Of a stretch of 17,639 bases of DNA, positions 6,301 to 13,862 are shown piece by piece (positions within the stretch are counted from its first letter, which is position 1; each line of letters starts with the position of its first letter). Source of the stretch: an uncultured Muribaculaceae bacterium. GTDB lineage: Bacteria > Bacteroidota > Bacteroidia > Bacteroidales > Muribaculaceae. The stretch covers positions 258 to 17,896 of the forward strand of contig CAJTQH010000048.1 of the NCBI GenBank assembly GCA_910578305.1, read 5' to 3'. The notes beneath the pieces are model-generated. The model had not been told where the DNA came from, made no database searches, and was given only the letters and a program-made list of their open reading frames with translations. A program made the translations under genes and the position numbers.

Positions 6301-7314
6301 ATGGCTCAAGAAGATAACAACAATGTAGCCGAGCGTCGGGAAACACGGATTCTGATGATATCCTTGCTTGGCGTGATGATAGCCGTAGCGGCTCTGGCGA
6401 TAATCGGATTTTGCTTTCTCAAGCAACCGGCCGACATCATAGAGGGTCAGGCCGAGGCCACCTCAGTGAGAATTTCGGGTAAACTCCCCGGACGAGTGGC
6501 TGACATATATGTAAAGGAGGGCGACATGGTGCGCGCCGGTGACACATTGGTGCACATATACTCGTCGCTTGCCGAAGCTAAACTCATGCAGGCAAGGGAA
6601 ATGAAAAATGTAGCTCAGGCCGGCGAGCAGAAGGTCGACGCCGGAACCCGTATACAGATAATCCAGACCGCTGAGGGCCTTCTGGCTCAGGCTACTGCCG
6701 CACGCAATATTGCGCAGAAGACTTACGAACGAATGGAAAACCTGTATAAGGAAAATGTAGTGTCGGCTCAGAAACGCGATGAGGCCAAGGCCGCTTTTGA
6801 GGCCGCCAAGGCTGCCGAGCAGTCGGCCAGAAGTCAGCTCAGTCTGGCCAAAGCCGGAGCGCAGCGCGAGGACAAGGAAGCCGCACAGGCCATGGTGGGC
6901 GTCGCACAGGGCGGCATCGCCGAAGTGGAGAGCCTGCTTGAAGACCAATATCTTGTGGCTCCGTGCGACGGTCAGATCGACCAGATTTATCCCGAAGTGG
7001 GTGAGCTTGTGTCGCTCGGAGCACCGATCATGAATCTGCTCAAGATCGACGACAAGTGGGTGACCTTCAACGTGCGCGAAGATTATCTTAATCAGCTCAA
7101 ACTCGGCACTAAGATCAAGGTGATGATTCCTGCTCTTGACAAGAAGGAGACTGACATGGAGGTTTACTATGTGCGCGATATGGGCAGCTACGCTACTTGG
7201 CGCGCCACAAAGGCGACAGGTGAATGGGACAGCCGCACATTTGAGGTGAAGGCCCGTCCGCTTGATACAATAGCAGATCTGCGTCCGGGTATGACGGTCG
7301 TATACCGTCCGTGA
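6301..7314 (+). CDS. HlyD/EmrA/YbhG-like periplasmic adaptor (membrane fusion protein)
   Basis: Links inner-membrane permeases to the TolC channel. The 337 residues show a short cytoplasmic N-terminus, one transmembrane anchor (16-40) and the first half of a lipoyl domain (VRISGKLPGRVADIYVKEGDMVRAGD, 56-81). An Ala/Glu/Lys-rich alpha-helical hairpin (about 88-212) contains the TolC-docking turn. The second lipoyl half follows (YLVAPCDGQIDQIYPEVGEL, 217-236), then a beta-barrel domain ending in the family's LRPGMTVVYRP. A 52-base AT-rich gap precedes the next gene, and no promoter is visible inside the operon. The architecture resembles the E. coli YbhG/YhiI adaptors, which work with ABC-2 permeases, rather than RND adaptors, which are usually lipoproteins. 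Confidence 0.92.
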   Translation: MAQEDNNNVAERRETRILMISLLGVMIAVAALAIIGFCFLKQPADIIEGQAEATSVRISGKLPGRVADIYVKEGDMVRAGDTLVHIYSSLAEAKLMQAREMKNVAQAGEQKVDAGTRIQIIQTAEGLLAQATAARNIAQKTYERMENLYKENVVSAQKRDEAKAAFEAAKAAEQSARSQLSLAKAGAQREDKEAAQAMVGVAQGGIAEVESLLEDQYLVAPCDGQIDQIYPEVGELVSLGAPIMNLLKIDDKWVTFNVREDYLNQLKLGTKIKVMIPALDKKETDMEVYYVRDMGSYATWRATKATGEWDSRTFEVKARPLDTIADLRPGMTVVYRP

Positions 7315-7366
7315 AAGCCATGTAACATAAAAGACCGAACACAAAATACCAACAGTACTCCCTGTA

Positions 7367-8533
7367 ATGAAAAGACGCATACTCATACAGTCGATCCGGC
7401 GCGGATGGCACACGCTTATCTCGCGTAAGGTGTTTCTGACCTGTCTGATCTTAGTGCCTCTGGCATTCATATTCTTTTTCATCGACATGATGGACGAGGG
7501 TGTGGCCATGAAGGTTCCGTCGGCGGTAGTGGATCTCGACCATTCGTCGATGTCGCGTCAGGTCACACGCACGCTCTCATCGTCAGAGCTTGTGGATGTG
7601 AGCCGCAAGATAGAGTCATTTCATGAGGGAGTGACTCAGGTACGCCGAGGCGACATATTCGGATTCTTCATGATACCCGCCGACTTTCAGCGCGATGCCC
7701 TGAGCGGACGCACTCCTACCATAACATATTACTGCAACATGACATATTTTGTGCCTGGCACACTCATGTTCAAGGGATTCAAGACTGTGGCGGTGACCAC
7801 TGCCGGCGGTCTGGTGCAGACCACACTGGTGAGTGCTGGTATGAACTCCGGCGCAGTATCGTCTATGATACAGCCGGTGGCTATACAGCAGCAGGGCATA
7901 GGAAATCCGTGGATGAATTATAACTATTATCTTACAAATTCGTTTGTGCCCGGCATCATAGCCCTGATGGTGGCTTTGGTAGCTGCCTACTCCATATGCG
8001 AGGAGATGAAACGCGGCTCGTCGATAAGCTGGCTGCGCGATGCCGGCGGGTCGATGGTGGTGGCACTTGTAGGTAAGTTGCTTCCTCAGGCGGTGGTGGC
8101 TTCATGTATCGGCGTGCTTTGTCAGGCGATAATGTACGGGTTCAACGACTTTCCGATGCACTGTCCGGCCTGGCATATGGTACTGGCCATGATAATGCTT
8201 GTGGTGGCATCGCAGGCTTTTGCCGTGATAGTGTGCTGTACGCTGCCGAATCTGCGCTTTGCCGTTAGTATCTGCTCGCTGTGTGGCATTCTGGCCTTTT
8301 CGATAGCTGCGTTCTCGTTTCCGGTCGAGCAGATGTACCCCTCTATAGGAATATTCAGTTACATACTGCCTGTGCGCTATTACTTTCTGATCTACATAGA
8401 TCAGGCACTCAACGGCATCCCGCTGTATTTTTCGCGCTGGTACTATGTGGCACTGATGATATTCCCTCTGGTGTCGTTTGTTGGATTGCCAAGGCTCAAA
8501 AAGCACATGCTCAATCCGGTGTATTTACCCTAA
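7367..8533 (+). CDS. ABC-2 type permease (first of a pair)
   Basis: Inner-membrane permease subunit, 388 residues, of the ABC2_membrane_3 (YhhJ/YbhS/YbhR) type. One N-terminal transmembrane helix (22-41) is followed by a periplasmic domain of about 150 residues whose start, VPSAVVDLDHSSMSRQVTR, is typical of the family (cf. 'VVDxD.S..SR'). A C-terminal bundle of five helices follows (about 192-212, 228-258, 268-292, 298-320, 358-375). It probably pairs with the next gene product, 9 bases downstream, as a heterodimer. Such permeases need an ATPase of the YbhF/RbbA type, and none is encoded here. Function as a drug or lipid exporter is inferred from the TolC/HlyD context. Confidence 0.88.
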   Translation: MKRRILIQSIRRGWHTLISRKVFLTCLILVPLAFIFFFIDMMDEGVAMKVPSAVVDLDHSSMSRQVTRTLSSSELVDVSRKIESFHEGVTQVRRGDIFGFFMIPADFQRDALSGRTPTITYYCNMTYFVPGTLMFKGFKTVAVTTAGGLVQTTLVSAGMNSGAVSSMIQPVAIQQQGIGNPWMNYNYYLTNSFVPGIIALMVALVAAYSICEEMKRGSSISWLRDAGGSMVVALVGKLLPQAVVASCIGVLCQAIMYGFNDFPMHCPAWHMVLAMIMLVVASQAFAVIVCCTLPNLRFAVSICSLCGILAFSIAAFSFPVEQMYPSIGIFSYILPVRYYFLIYIDQALNGIPLYFSRWYYVALMIFPLVSFVGLPRLKKHMLNPVYLP

Positions 8534-8542
8534 TAAAACGTT

Positions 8543-9760
8543 ATGGATATGAAAGCGAATGACAATGGCGGCATATTGACGTGGTTTGCCACACTATATA
8601 AGGTGTGGCGCAGGGAATTCCGGCTGGTCTTCTCGGATATCGGCGTGATGTTGTTTTTCTTTTTTCTGACACTGCTTTATCCGGTGATATATACGTTGAT
8701 CTACAATCCGGAGATAGTGACAGACATACCTATAGTGGTGGTGGATAATTCTCGTACACCTCAGAGTCGCGAACTGGTTCGTATGATCGATGCTACTCAG
8801 GCCATAAAAGTATATGACTATGCACCCGATCTCCGGGACGCACGTCGCATACAGAATGAACACAAGGCATTCGGTATCCTTGAGATACCGGGCGATTACG
8901 CAAAAAAAATCGGACGAGGCGAACAGGCTGTGGCTACGTTCTATTCCGATATGGGACTGCTGTTGCGCTACAGGGCGTTTGTTGGCAGCCTGACAGATGT
9001 GCAGCTTGCTCTTGGTGCGAAGATACAGCAGGAGAACATAGGACGGCTGGGATTGCCGGCACAGTCGTTAGGCGGATTGCCTGTGGAATCTGAAGCTGTG
9101 ATGCTCGGCGACCCCACGCAGGGTTTTGCTTCGTTTATTATTCCTGGCATACTCGTGCTCATATTGCAGCAGAGTCTTATGCTGGGAGTGTGTATGCTTG
9201 CTGCCGGTAGTTCGGAGCGCAGGCGCAGAAACGGAGGTGTAGATCCGCTGGCGGTACCTGCCGGTCCGCTTACCACGATAGTGGGTAAAGTTATGTGCTA
9301 CGTATGTCTGTACATACCTATATGTCTGTATGTACTGCATCTGGTGCCGATGATGTTCTCGTTGCCTCACATAGGCAATGTGGGAGAGTACATGATGTTT
9401 ATCCTGCCGCTGCTCATTGCGTCGTCGTTCCTGGCCATAACGCTGAGCGTGTTTGTGACCGAACGTGAAAGCTCTATGCTGGTTATAGTCTTTACGTCGG
9501 TAGTATTTCTTTTCCTGTCGGGGCTTACTTGGCCGCGCTATGCCATGAATGGCTTCTGGACTCTTCTGGGCGATGCCATTCCGGCCACATGGGGAGTGGA
9601 AGGATTCATTCGCATGAACTCCAATGGCAGTCCGCTGGCCGAGCAGACACATCCCTATATGATGCTGTGGGTGCTCGCCGGAGTGTACATGATCACAGCG
9701 TATCTTATGACACGCTATCTATATCCATCCCGCCGGCGTGACGGGCTGCAGGTTTATTAG
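8543..9760 (+). CDS. ABC-2 type permease (second of a pair)
   Basis: 405-residue permease with the same plan as its upstream neighbour: transmembrane helix 1 at 35-54, a periplasmic domain (about 56-195, starting with IPIVVVDNSRTPQSREL at 62-78) and a five-helix C-terminal bundle (196-222, 246-270, 282-306, 310-328, 372-392). The SGLTWPRYAMN stretch (326-336) before the last helix is characteristic of these permeases. An alternative start two codons downstream (MKAND) is possible. The gene closes the export operon. Its TAG stop codon overlaps the TAA stop of the convergent acyltransferase gene by 4 bases, so there is no intergenic terminator. Confidence 0.88.
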   Translation: MDMKANDNGGILTWFATLYKVWRREFRLVFSDIGVMLFFFFLTLLYPVIYTLIYNPEIVTDIPIVVVDNSRTPQSRELVRMIDATQAIKVYDYAPDLRDARRIQNEHKAFGILEIPGDYAKKIGRGEQAVATFYSDMGLLLRYRAFVGSLTDVQLALGAKIQQENIGRLGLPAQSLGGLPVESEAVMLGDPTQGFASFIIPGILVLILQQSLMLGVCMLAAGSSERRRRNGGVDPLAVPAGPLTTIVGKVMCYVCLYIPICLYVLHLVPMMFSLPHIGNVGEYMMFILPLLIASSFLAITLSVFVTERESSMLVIVFTSVVFLFLSGLTWPRYAMNGFWTLLGDAIPATWGVEGFIRMNSNGSPLAEQTHPYMMLWVLAGVYMITAYLMTRYLYPSRRRDGLQVY

Positions 9761-10887
9761 ATTGACTTGCGGTAGGCCCGGCGGCGGCGATGCTGACGGT
9801 GTGTGAAATATTGCCATTGCAGGCGCACACTGTCATTGCCTTCGAGTTCGATGTTACTTTCAGCTTCTTTGTAACCCTCCTTATTGAAGATAGGTATGAG
9901 ATCTTCGAATATCAGGGCATTGACACCGCGGCTCATATACTCTTTCTTTACGGCGATCAGCAGGAGATCGACCACATCGTTTCGTCCGTATATACCCTGA
10001 AGCAGATGATACCAGCCCAGTGGCAGCATGCGTCCGTGAGACTTGCGCAGAGCCTTGGACATGGACGGCATGGAGAGGCCGAGGGCTATGAGACGGTCTT
10101 CTTTGTCCACAATCACGCTGAGACAGTCGAGACGTATTATGCCGAGATACTTGTCGATGTAGTAGTCGATCTGTCGCTTATTGAGCGGCGAGTATCCGTA
10201 GAGTTTGTCGTAGGCCTCGTTGATCAGGTCAAAAAGGGCGTGACCGTACAGTTCCTTTATTTTTCTGCGTGAGTTGAACTTAAGTGAACGCAATCCGTAT
10301 TTCTGACGTACAAGCGATGCTATGCGTTTGAATTTTTCGGGCACTTCGGCTGGAACGTCTATGCGGTATTCGACCCAGTCAGTGTCCTTGACAAAGCCCA
10401 TGCGTTCCATGTGTGCCGGATAATATGGATAGTTGTATATTGTGGCCATGGTACCCATTTGGTCAAAACCTTCAATCAGCATGCCTTCGTGGTCCATGTC
10501 GGTAAATCCCATTGGTCCGATAAGTTCGTTCATGCCATGTTGCCGCGCCCACGTAGAGGCTGCTTCGAAAAGGGCGTCGGACACCTCGGCGTCGTCAATG
10601 AAGTCGACAAATCCGAATCGAGCCTCTTTGCGACCGGATCGCCGGTTGACCAGATCGTTGATTATCACGGCTATTCGTCCAACAGGCTGTCCGTCTCTAT
10701 AAGCCATGAATTCCTGAGCCGAGCAATAGTCGAATGCGGGATTCTTGTCGGGCAGGAGCGTCTGTACTTCATCGGATATCAACGGTGGTACGTAGCAGTC
10801 GGAATCTTTATATAGTTCAATGCCGAATTTTACAAATCGTTTCAGCTCGCTTTTGCGGGGAGCCACCGCTATAATTTCAACAGCCAT
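9757..10887 (-). CDS. YghO / bacterial ceramide synthase-like acyltransferase
   Basis: 376-residue cytoplasmic protein that appears to contain two GNAT-like halves. The central block ELIGPMGFTDMDHEGMLIEG (121-140) followed by FDQMGTMATIYNYPYYPAHM (141-160) and ERMGF matches the YghO family signature (GP..F...D..G.L.EGFD.....YN..YY). That family is related to the bacterial ceramide synthase of Caulobacter, which N-acylates a sphingoid base with an acyl-CoA. Most Bacteroidales make sphingolipids, so a ceramide-synthase-like role is plausible, but I cannot show it from sequence. The C-terminal half (about 255-360) has the GNAT-like DLLLIAVKKEYMSRGVNALI segment. The ATG at 10887 is favoured over an in-frame start at 10959 because it matches the family start. 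It overlaps the pseudokinase stop by 11 bases, indicating coupling. Confidence 0.75.
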   Translation of the reverse strand: MAVEIIAVAPRKSELKRFVKFGIELYKDSDCYVPPLISDEVQTLLPDKNPAFDYCSAQEFMAYRDGQPVGRIAVIINDLVNRRSGRKEARFGFVDFIDDAEVSDALFEAASTWARQHGMNELIGPMGFTDMDHEGMLIEGFDQMGTMATIYNYPYYPAHMERMGFVKDTDWVEYRIDVPAEVPEKFKRIASLVRQKYGLRSLKFNSRRKIKELYGHALFDLINEAYDKLYGYSPLNKRQIDYYIDKYLGIIRLDCLSVIVDKEDRLIALGLSMPSMSKALRKSHGRMLPLGWYHLLQGIYGRNDVVDLLLIAVKKEYMSRGVNALIFEDLIPIFNKEGYKEAESNIELEGNDSVRLQWQYFTHRQHRRRRAYRKSI

Positions 10888-11719
10888 GCAGTGTAGAGTG
10901 ATGAATGGTGGATGTGACGTGTGTGATGTGAGTCTGGTCGTTTGCCGGTGTTTTGTCAACTGCCGGAGCCCACGACGAGCTGAACCAGATCAATATGCCT
11001 ATCATGATGAGGAGAAATGCTATGATGGCGATGTAGAATTTGTTGTTGGATCTGTGTGCCATACGCAGCTGGTGTATGCTCTTGAATCTCTGCCGGGGAT
11101 CGGAGGCTGTACACTTGTCGGCTATACGTCGCAGTCCAGACGGAGCGTCAGGCACGGCTTCAAGCATTTCGTTCAGAATCTTGCCGAAGCTGTAGATATC
11201 TTCGGTGGCTTCGGCCGGAGTGAGATGCTCGCTTTGGTCAAAACCTACGTCGATGAGTTTGAGATTCTCAATGTTTTCTGTGAATATTATGGTTTCGGGG
11301 CGTATGGGAAAGTGCACGAGGTGATTGCGCTGTATGTAGTCCATGGCATCGACAAGCTGTGTGCACACTTTTTCTAAGTGGCTTGCGTTGGCTTTGCCCG
11401 TGTCTATGAGTTTTCGAAGCGATAGACCGTAGACATCATCGGTTATGATACAGCGTCCGAGTCCGGGCACATCCTCATAGTCGTTTATCATTACTATATG
11501 TGGATGGGCCAGATTGTATCGGATGTCAAATTCCTTTTCGATCATGGACTGAAATCGCGGATCGGCCTTGAATTGTGGTTTCAAGGTCTTGAGCATAACC
11601 CATTTGCCGTGCTTCTTGGCGGTATATATGTCATAAAACTGCTCATCCCATTCGGGCAGAAGTTCGATTTCTGTCCATTTGCTGTCGGGAACTGTGGTGT
11701 TGGTGTTGTCGGATGCCAT
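10877..11719 (-). CDS. Membrane-anchored protein-kinase-like protein, probable pseudokinase
   Basis: 280 residues: a Ser/Thr-kinase-like fold (about 15-222), one transmembrane helix (228-247) and a His/Thr-rich tail outside the cytoplasm. Recognisable subdomains are the Lys strand WVMLKTLK (K44), the helix C Glu (E63 in EKEFDIRYNLAHPHIV), the hinge (IITDDVYG), the catalytic loop HFPIRPETI (136-144), LIDVGFD in place of DFG (D157) and DIYSFGKIL (174-182). In the catalytic loop, HRDLKPENI has become HFPIRPETI, so the catalytic Asp is Pro and the metal-binding Asn is Thr. No glycine-rich loop is visible and the activation loop is very short. Phosphotransfer is therefore unlikely, and a scaffold or allosteric role is more probable. 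It sits between a lipoprotein gene (27-base gap) and the acyltransferase gene (11-base overlap). Confidence 0.75.
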   Translation of the reverse strand: MASDNTNTTVPDSKWTEIELLPEWDEQFYDIYTAKKHGKWVMLKTLKPQFKADPRFQSMIEKEFDIRYNLAHPHIVMINDYEDVPGLGRCIITDDVYGLSLRKLIDTGKANASHLEKVCTQLVDAMDYIQRNHLVHFPIRPETIIFTENIENLKLIDVGFDQSEHLTPAEATEDIYSFGKILNEMLEAVPDAPSGLRRIADKCTASDPRQRFKSIHQLRMAHRSNNKFYIAIIAFLLIMIGILIWFSSSWAPAVDKTPANDQTHITHVTSTIHHSTLHGC

Positions 11720-11746
11720 GCTTGGATCGGATGTGGGATCGGTGGG

Positions 11747-12151
11747 TTAATATTTCTCAAACAGCAATTGCTGTCCGGTGCTGAGGTCTATAAGTTCGAG
11801 CGATCGTGAATAGTTGTACATCAGATATTGCCATATCTGGCCATCGTAAGTATATATGTCGAGATACATAGCACCTCCCGACGCCATGGATGTGTCCCAT
11901 GTGATAGGGCTTGATGTCCAGCGGCCGTAGGCGTCGTATTGGCTGTAGTAGCCTGATCCGTCGGGATAAAATTCGAATTCCACTACATCGGATTCGTAGA
12001 CGGGATAACCGTCTATCTCTACCAGTTCCCATGATCCTGTGATGGGTGAATAGTAGTAATCGTCGTTATCACATGATGTCATTGACATGGAGGCGACTAT
12101 GGCTATGATCATCAGAGGCAGAAGACGTCGGAGATGGTTGATGCTGTGCAT
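11747..12151 (-). CDS. Small lipocalin-like lipoprotein, possibly surface exposed
   Basis: 134-residue lipoprotein. The signal peptide MHSINHLRRLLPLMIIAIVASMSMTS ends at lipobox C27. The acidic tail right after the Cys (DNDD) resembles the Bacteroidetes lipoprotein export signal that sends lipoproteins to the cell surface. The mature part begins ITGSWELVEIDGYPV, a lipocalin-like opening, and is rich in Tyr and Asp (FYPDGSGYYSQYDAYGRW), ending with a QQLLFEKY strand. No enzymatic motif is visible. It is the first gene of a three-gene operon with the pseudokinase and acyltransferase, and its leader carries two inverted repeats. The fold call is moderate and the function unknown. Confidence 0.7.
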   Translation of the reverse strand: MHSINHLRRLLPLMIIAIVASMSMTSCDNDDYYYSPITGSWELVEIDGYPVYESDVVEFEFYPDGSGYYSQYDAYGRWTSSPITWDTSMASGGAMYLDIYTYDGQIWQYLMYNYSRSLELIDLSTGQQLLFEKY

Positions 12152-12171
12152 GTTTTGTAATTAATGGATAT

Positions 12172-12206
12172 ATTGTTGAACAATTTATAGCCACAACTAT
12201 GTTGTG
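12172..12206. promoter_or_regulatory. Two inverted repeats in the leader of the lipoprotein-pseudokinase operon
   Basis: ATTGTTGAACAAT (12172-12184, 6-bp arms around one base) and CACAACTATGTTGTG (12192-12206, 6-bp arms around three bases) lie 8 bases apart, between the predicted start of transcription near 12218 and the ATG at 12151. As DNA they could be regulator sites. As RNA the loops would be too small for stable hairpins, which favours a DNA-binding role. Both motifs share AAC/GTT half-site content. Confidence 0.35.
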
Positions 12207-12221
12207 AGAAATGATAAGGCA

Positions 12222-12229
12222 CAAATTTA
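12222..12229 (-). promoter_or_regulatory. -7 element for the lipoprotein-pseudokinase-acyltransferase operon
   Basis: TAAATTTG on the minus strand matches TAnnTTTG and predicts a leader of about 67 nt before the ATG at 12151. A -33 element is not obvious. Confidence 0.4.
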
Positions 12230-12303
12230 GCCATTAATTTTCAGAAATAAGCCCGTTTTGAGATTTTAGCTTGATTTTCTCTCGGTAATAATCAAAATTT
12301 ATA

Positions 12304-12311
12304 TACTTTTG
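12304..12311 (+). promoter_or_regulatory. -7 element next to the start codon of the GH3-like gene
   Basis: TACTTTTG matches TAnnTTTG. It ends 5 bases before the ATG at 12317, so transcription should begin at or within about 2 nt of the start codon. No -33 TTTG lies at 19-21 bp. Confidence 0.45.
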
Positions 12312-12316
12312 CCGTC

Positions 12317-13834
12317 ATGATTAACCTCACACCGCTCATACGTCCATATTTTGAACGTCGCATCCGTGAGTCGGTCCGATGGGCCGATGATCCGCGTGCG
12401 GAGCAGGAGCGAGTGTTGCTATGGCTCATAAATCGTGCTGCATCCACTGAATGGGGGCGCATGCACGACTATGGCCGTCTGTCGGGCTATGCCGACTACC
12501 GCAGGGCTGTGCCGCAGACCTCGTACAGAGAGATAAGGGAGCGGATGATGCGCATGATAGCAGGTGAGCGTGATGTACTTTGGCCTGGTGTAACGCGGCG
12601 TTTCGCTCAGTCGTCGGGCACGTCCGACGGCAAAAGCAAGTATATACCGGTGACTGACGACTCTCTCCGTTTAAGTCATTACAGAGGTGGAGCCGATGTT
12701 GTGGCGAGGTATCTGCATGCGTTTCCCGACAGTCGTCTGTTTTCGGGTAAAGGGTTTATTCTCGGAGGTAGTTTTGCCAATGAGTTGAAGTTGCCCGCAG
12801 GGTCGCGCGTGCGAGTAGGCGATCTGTCGGCCAATCTTATTGAAAATATCAATCCGCTGGCCAATCTGGTGCGGGTGCCGGACAAAGCTACGGCACTCAT
12901 GTCCGACTGGCATGAAAAGTTGCCGGCTCTGGTGGAAAAAGCCATACGAGCCGATGTGACCAATATATCCGGGGTGCCTTCGTGGTTTCTCACGGTGCTG
13001 CGCGAGATGCTAAAGCGCACCGGGGCTTCGGAGATACACGATATATGGCCTAATCTGGAGGTGTTTTTCCACGGAGGCATCGCGTTCGGGCCTTATCGTG
13101 ACCAGTATGACGCCATTATCACACCGGGCCGAATGCATTATATGGAGACATACAATGCCTCCGAAGGATTCTTTGCGGTACAGGACTGTCCGGACTGTCG
13201 TTCGATGCTTCTGCTTATGGATGTGGGGACATTCTATGAATTCATTCCGGCCGACACGCCTGATGCCGATCCTGTGCCTGCGTGGGAGGTCGAGCCCGGA
13301 CGCATATACGCTCTGGTGATATCTTCGTGCAACGGGCTTTGGCGCTATCCGCTTGGCGATACAGTGAAAGTGGAGTCGGTATCGCCGCTGCGAATCACTA
13401 TCGCCGGCCGAACAAAACACTTCATAAATGCATTTGGAGAAGAGGTGATGGTCTATAACACCGATGCCGCCATAACCAAGGCTTGTGCGGCCACAGGCGC
13501 TACGGTTCTCAACTATACGGTGGCTCCGGTGTACACTTCCGGTGGTACGCGCGGGCGGCATCAGTGGCTCATAGAGTTCGATAATCCGCCGGCCGATATG
13601 GAGGTGTTTGCATCGCTGCTCGACCGTCTGCTCACCGAAGAAAACAGTGATTATCAGGCGAAGCGAGCCGGAGGTATATTTCTTGACCGCCTGTCGGTGG
13701 TGTCTGCAAAGACGGGTCTTTTCGACAGTTGGCTCGAGGCCACAGGCAAGCTCGGCGGACAGCGTAAGGTGCCGCGTCTGAGCAATGACCGGCATATTAT
13801 GGATCGGATGCTTGAAATGAATCAGAGTCTCTAA
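12317..13834 (+). CDS. GH3-like acyl-adenylating ligase
   Basis: 505-residue member of the GH3 group of the ANL (acyl-adenylate-forming) superfamily. Plant GH3 enzymes adenylate jasmonate, auxin or benzoates and join them to amino acids; the substrates of bacterial homologues are unknown to me. Visible motifs are the phosphate loop QSSGTSDGKSKYIPVT (98-113), the adenine-pocket ETYNASEGFFAVQ (277-289), the ribose-binding GLWRYPLGDTV (340-350, D348) and the hinge IAGRTKHFINAFGEE (362-376), followed by a small C-terminal domain. All key ATP-site motifs are intact, so it should be active. The start matches the usual Bacteroidetes form (TPLIRPYF). It leads an operon with the DUF4919-like and SIMPL genes, with gaps of 28 and 22 bases. 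Confidence 0.93.
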   Translation: MINLTPLIRPYFERRIRESVRWADDPRAEQERVLLWLINRAASTEWGRMHDYGRLSGYADYRRAVPQTSYREIRERMMRMIAGERDVLWPGVTRRFAQSSGTSDGKSKYIPVTDDSLRLSHYRGGADVVARYLHAFPDSRLFSGKGFILGGSFANELKLPAGSRVRVGDLSANLIENINPLANLVRVPDKATALMSDWHEKLPALVEKAIRADVTNISGVPSWFLTVLREMLKRTGASEIHDIWPNLEVFFHGGIAFGPYRDQYDAIITPGRMHYMETYNASEGFFAVQDCPDCRSMLLLMDVGTFYEFIPADTPDADPVPAWEVEPGRIYALVISSCNGLWRYPLGDTVKVESVSPLRITIAGRTKHFINAFGEEVMVYNTDAAITKACAATGATVLNYTVAPVYTSGGTRGRHQWLIEFDNPPADMEVFASLLDRLLTEENSDYQAKRAGGIFLDRLSVVSAKTGLFDSWLEATGKLGGQRKVPRLSNDRHIMDRMLEMNQSL

Positions 13835-13862
13835 TAATTTATAAAAAACAATATTCCTGCAC

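Noticed and set aside
6463..7509. Long antisense open frame across the HlyD-like gene and the start of the first permease
   Set aside because: It spans two well-supported plus-strand genes and shows no recognisable motif or start context.
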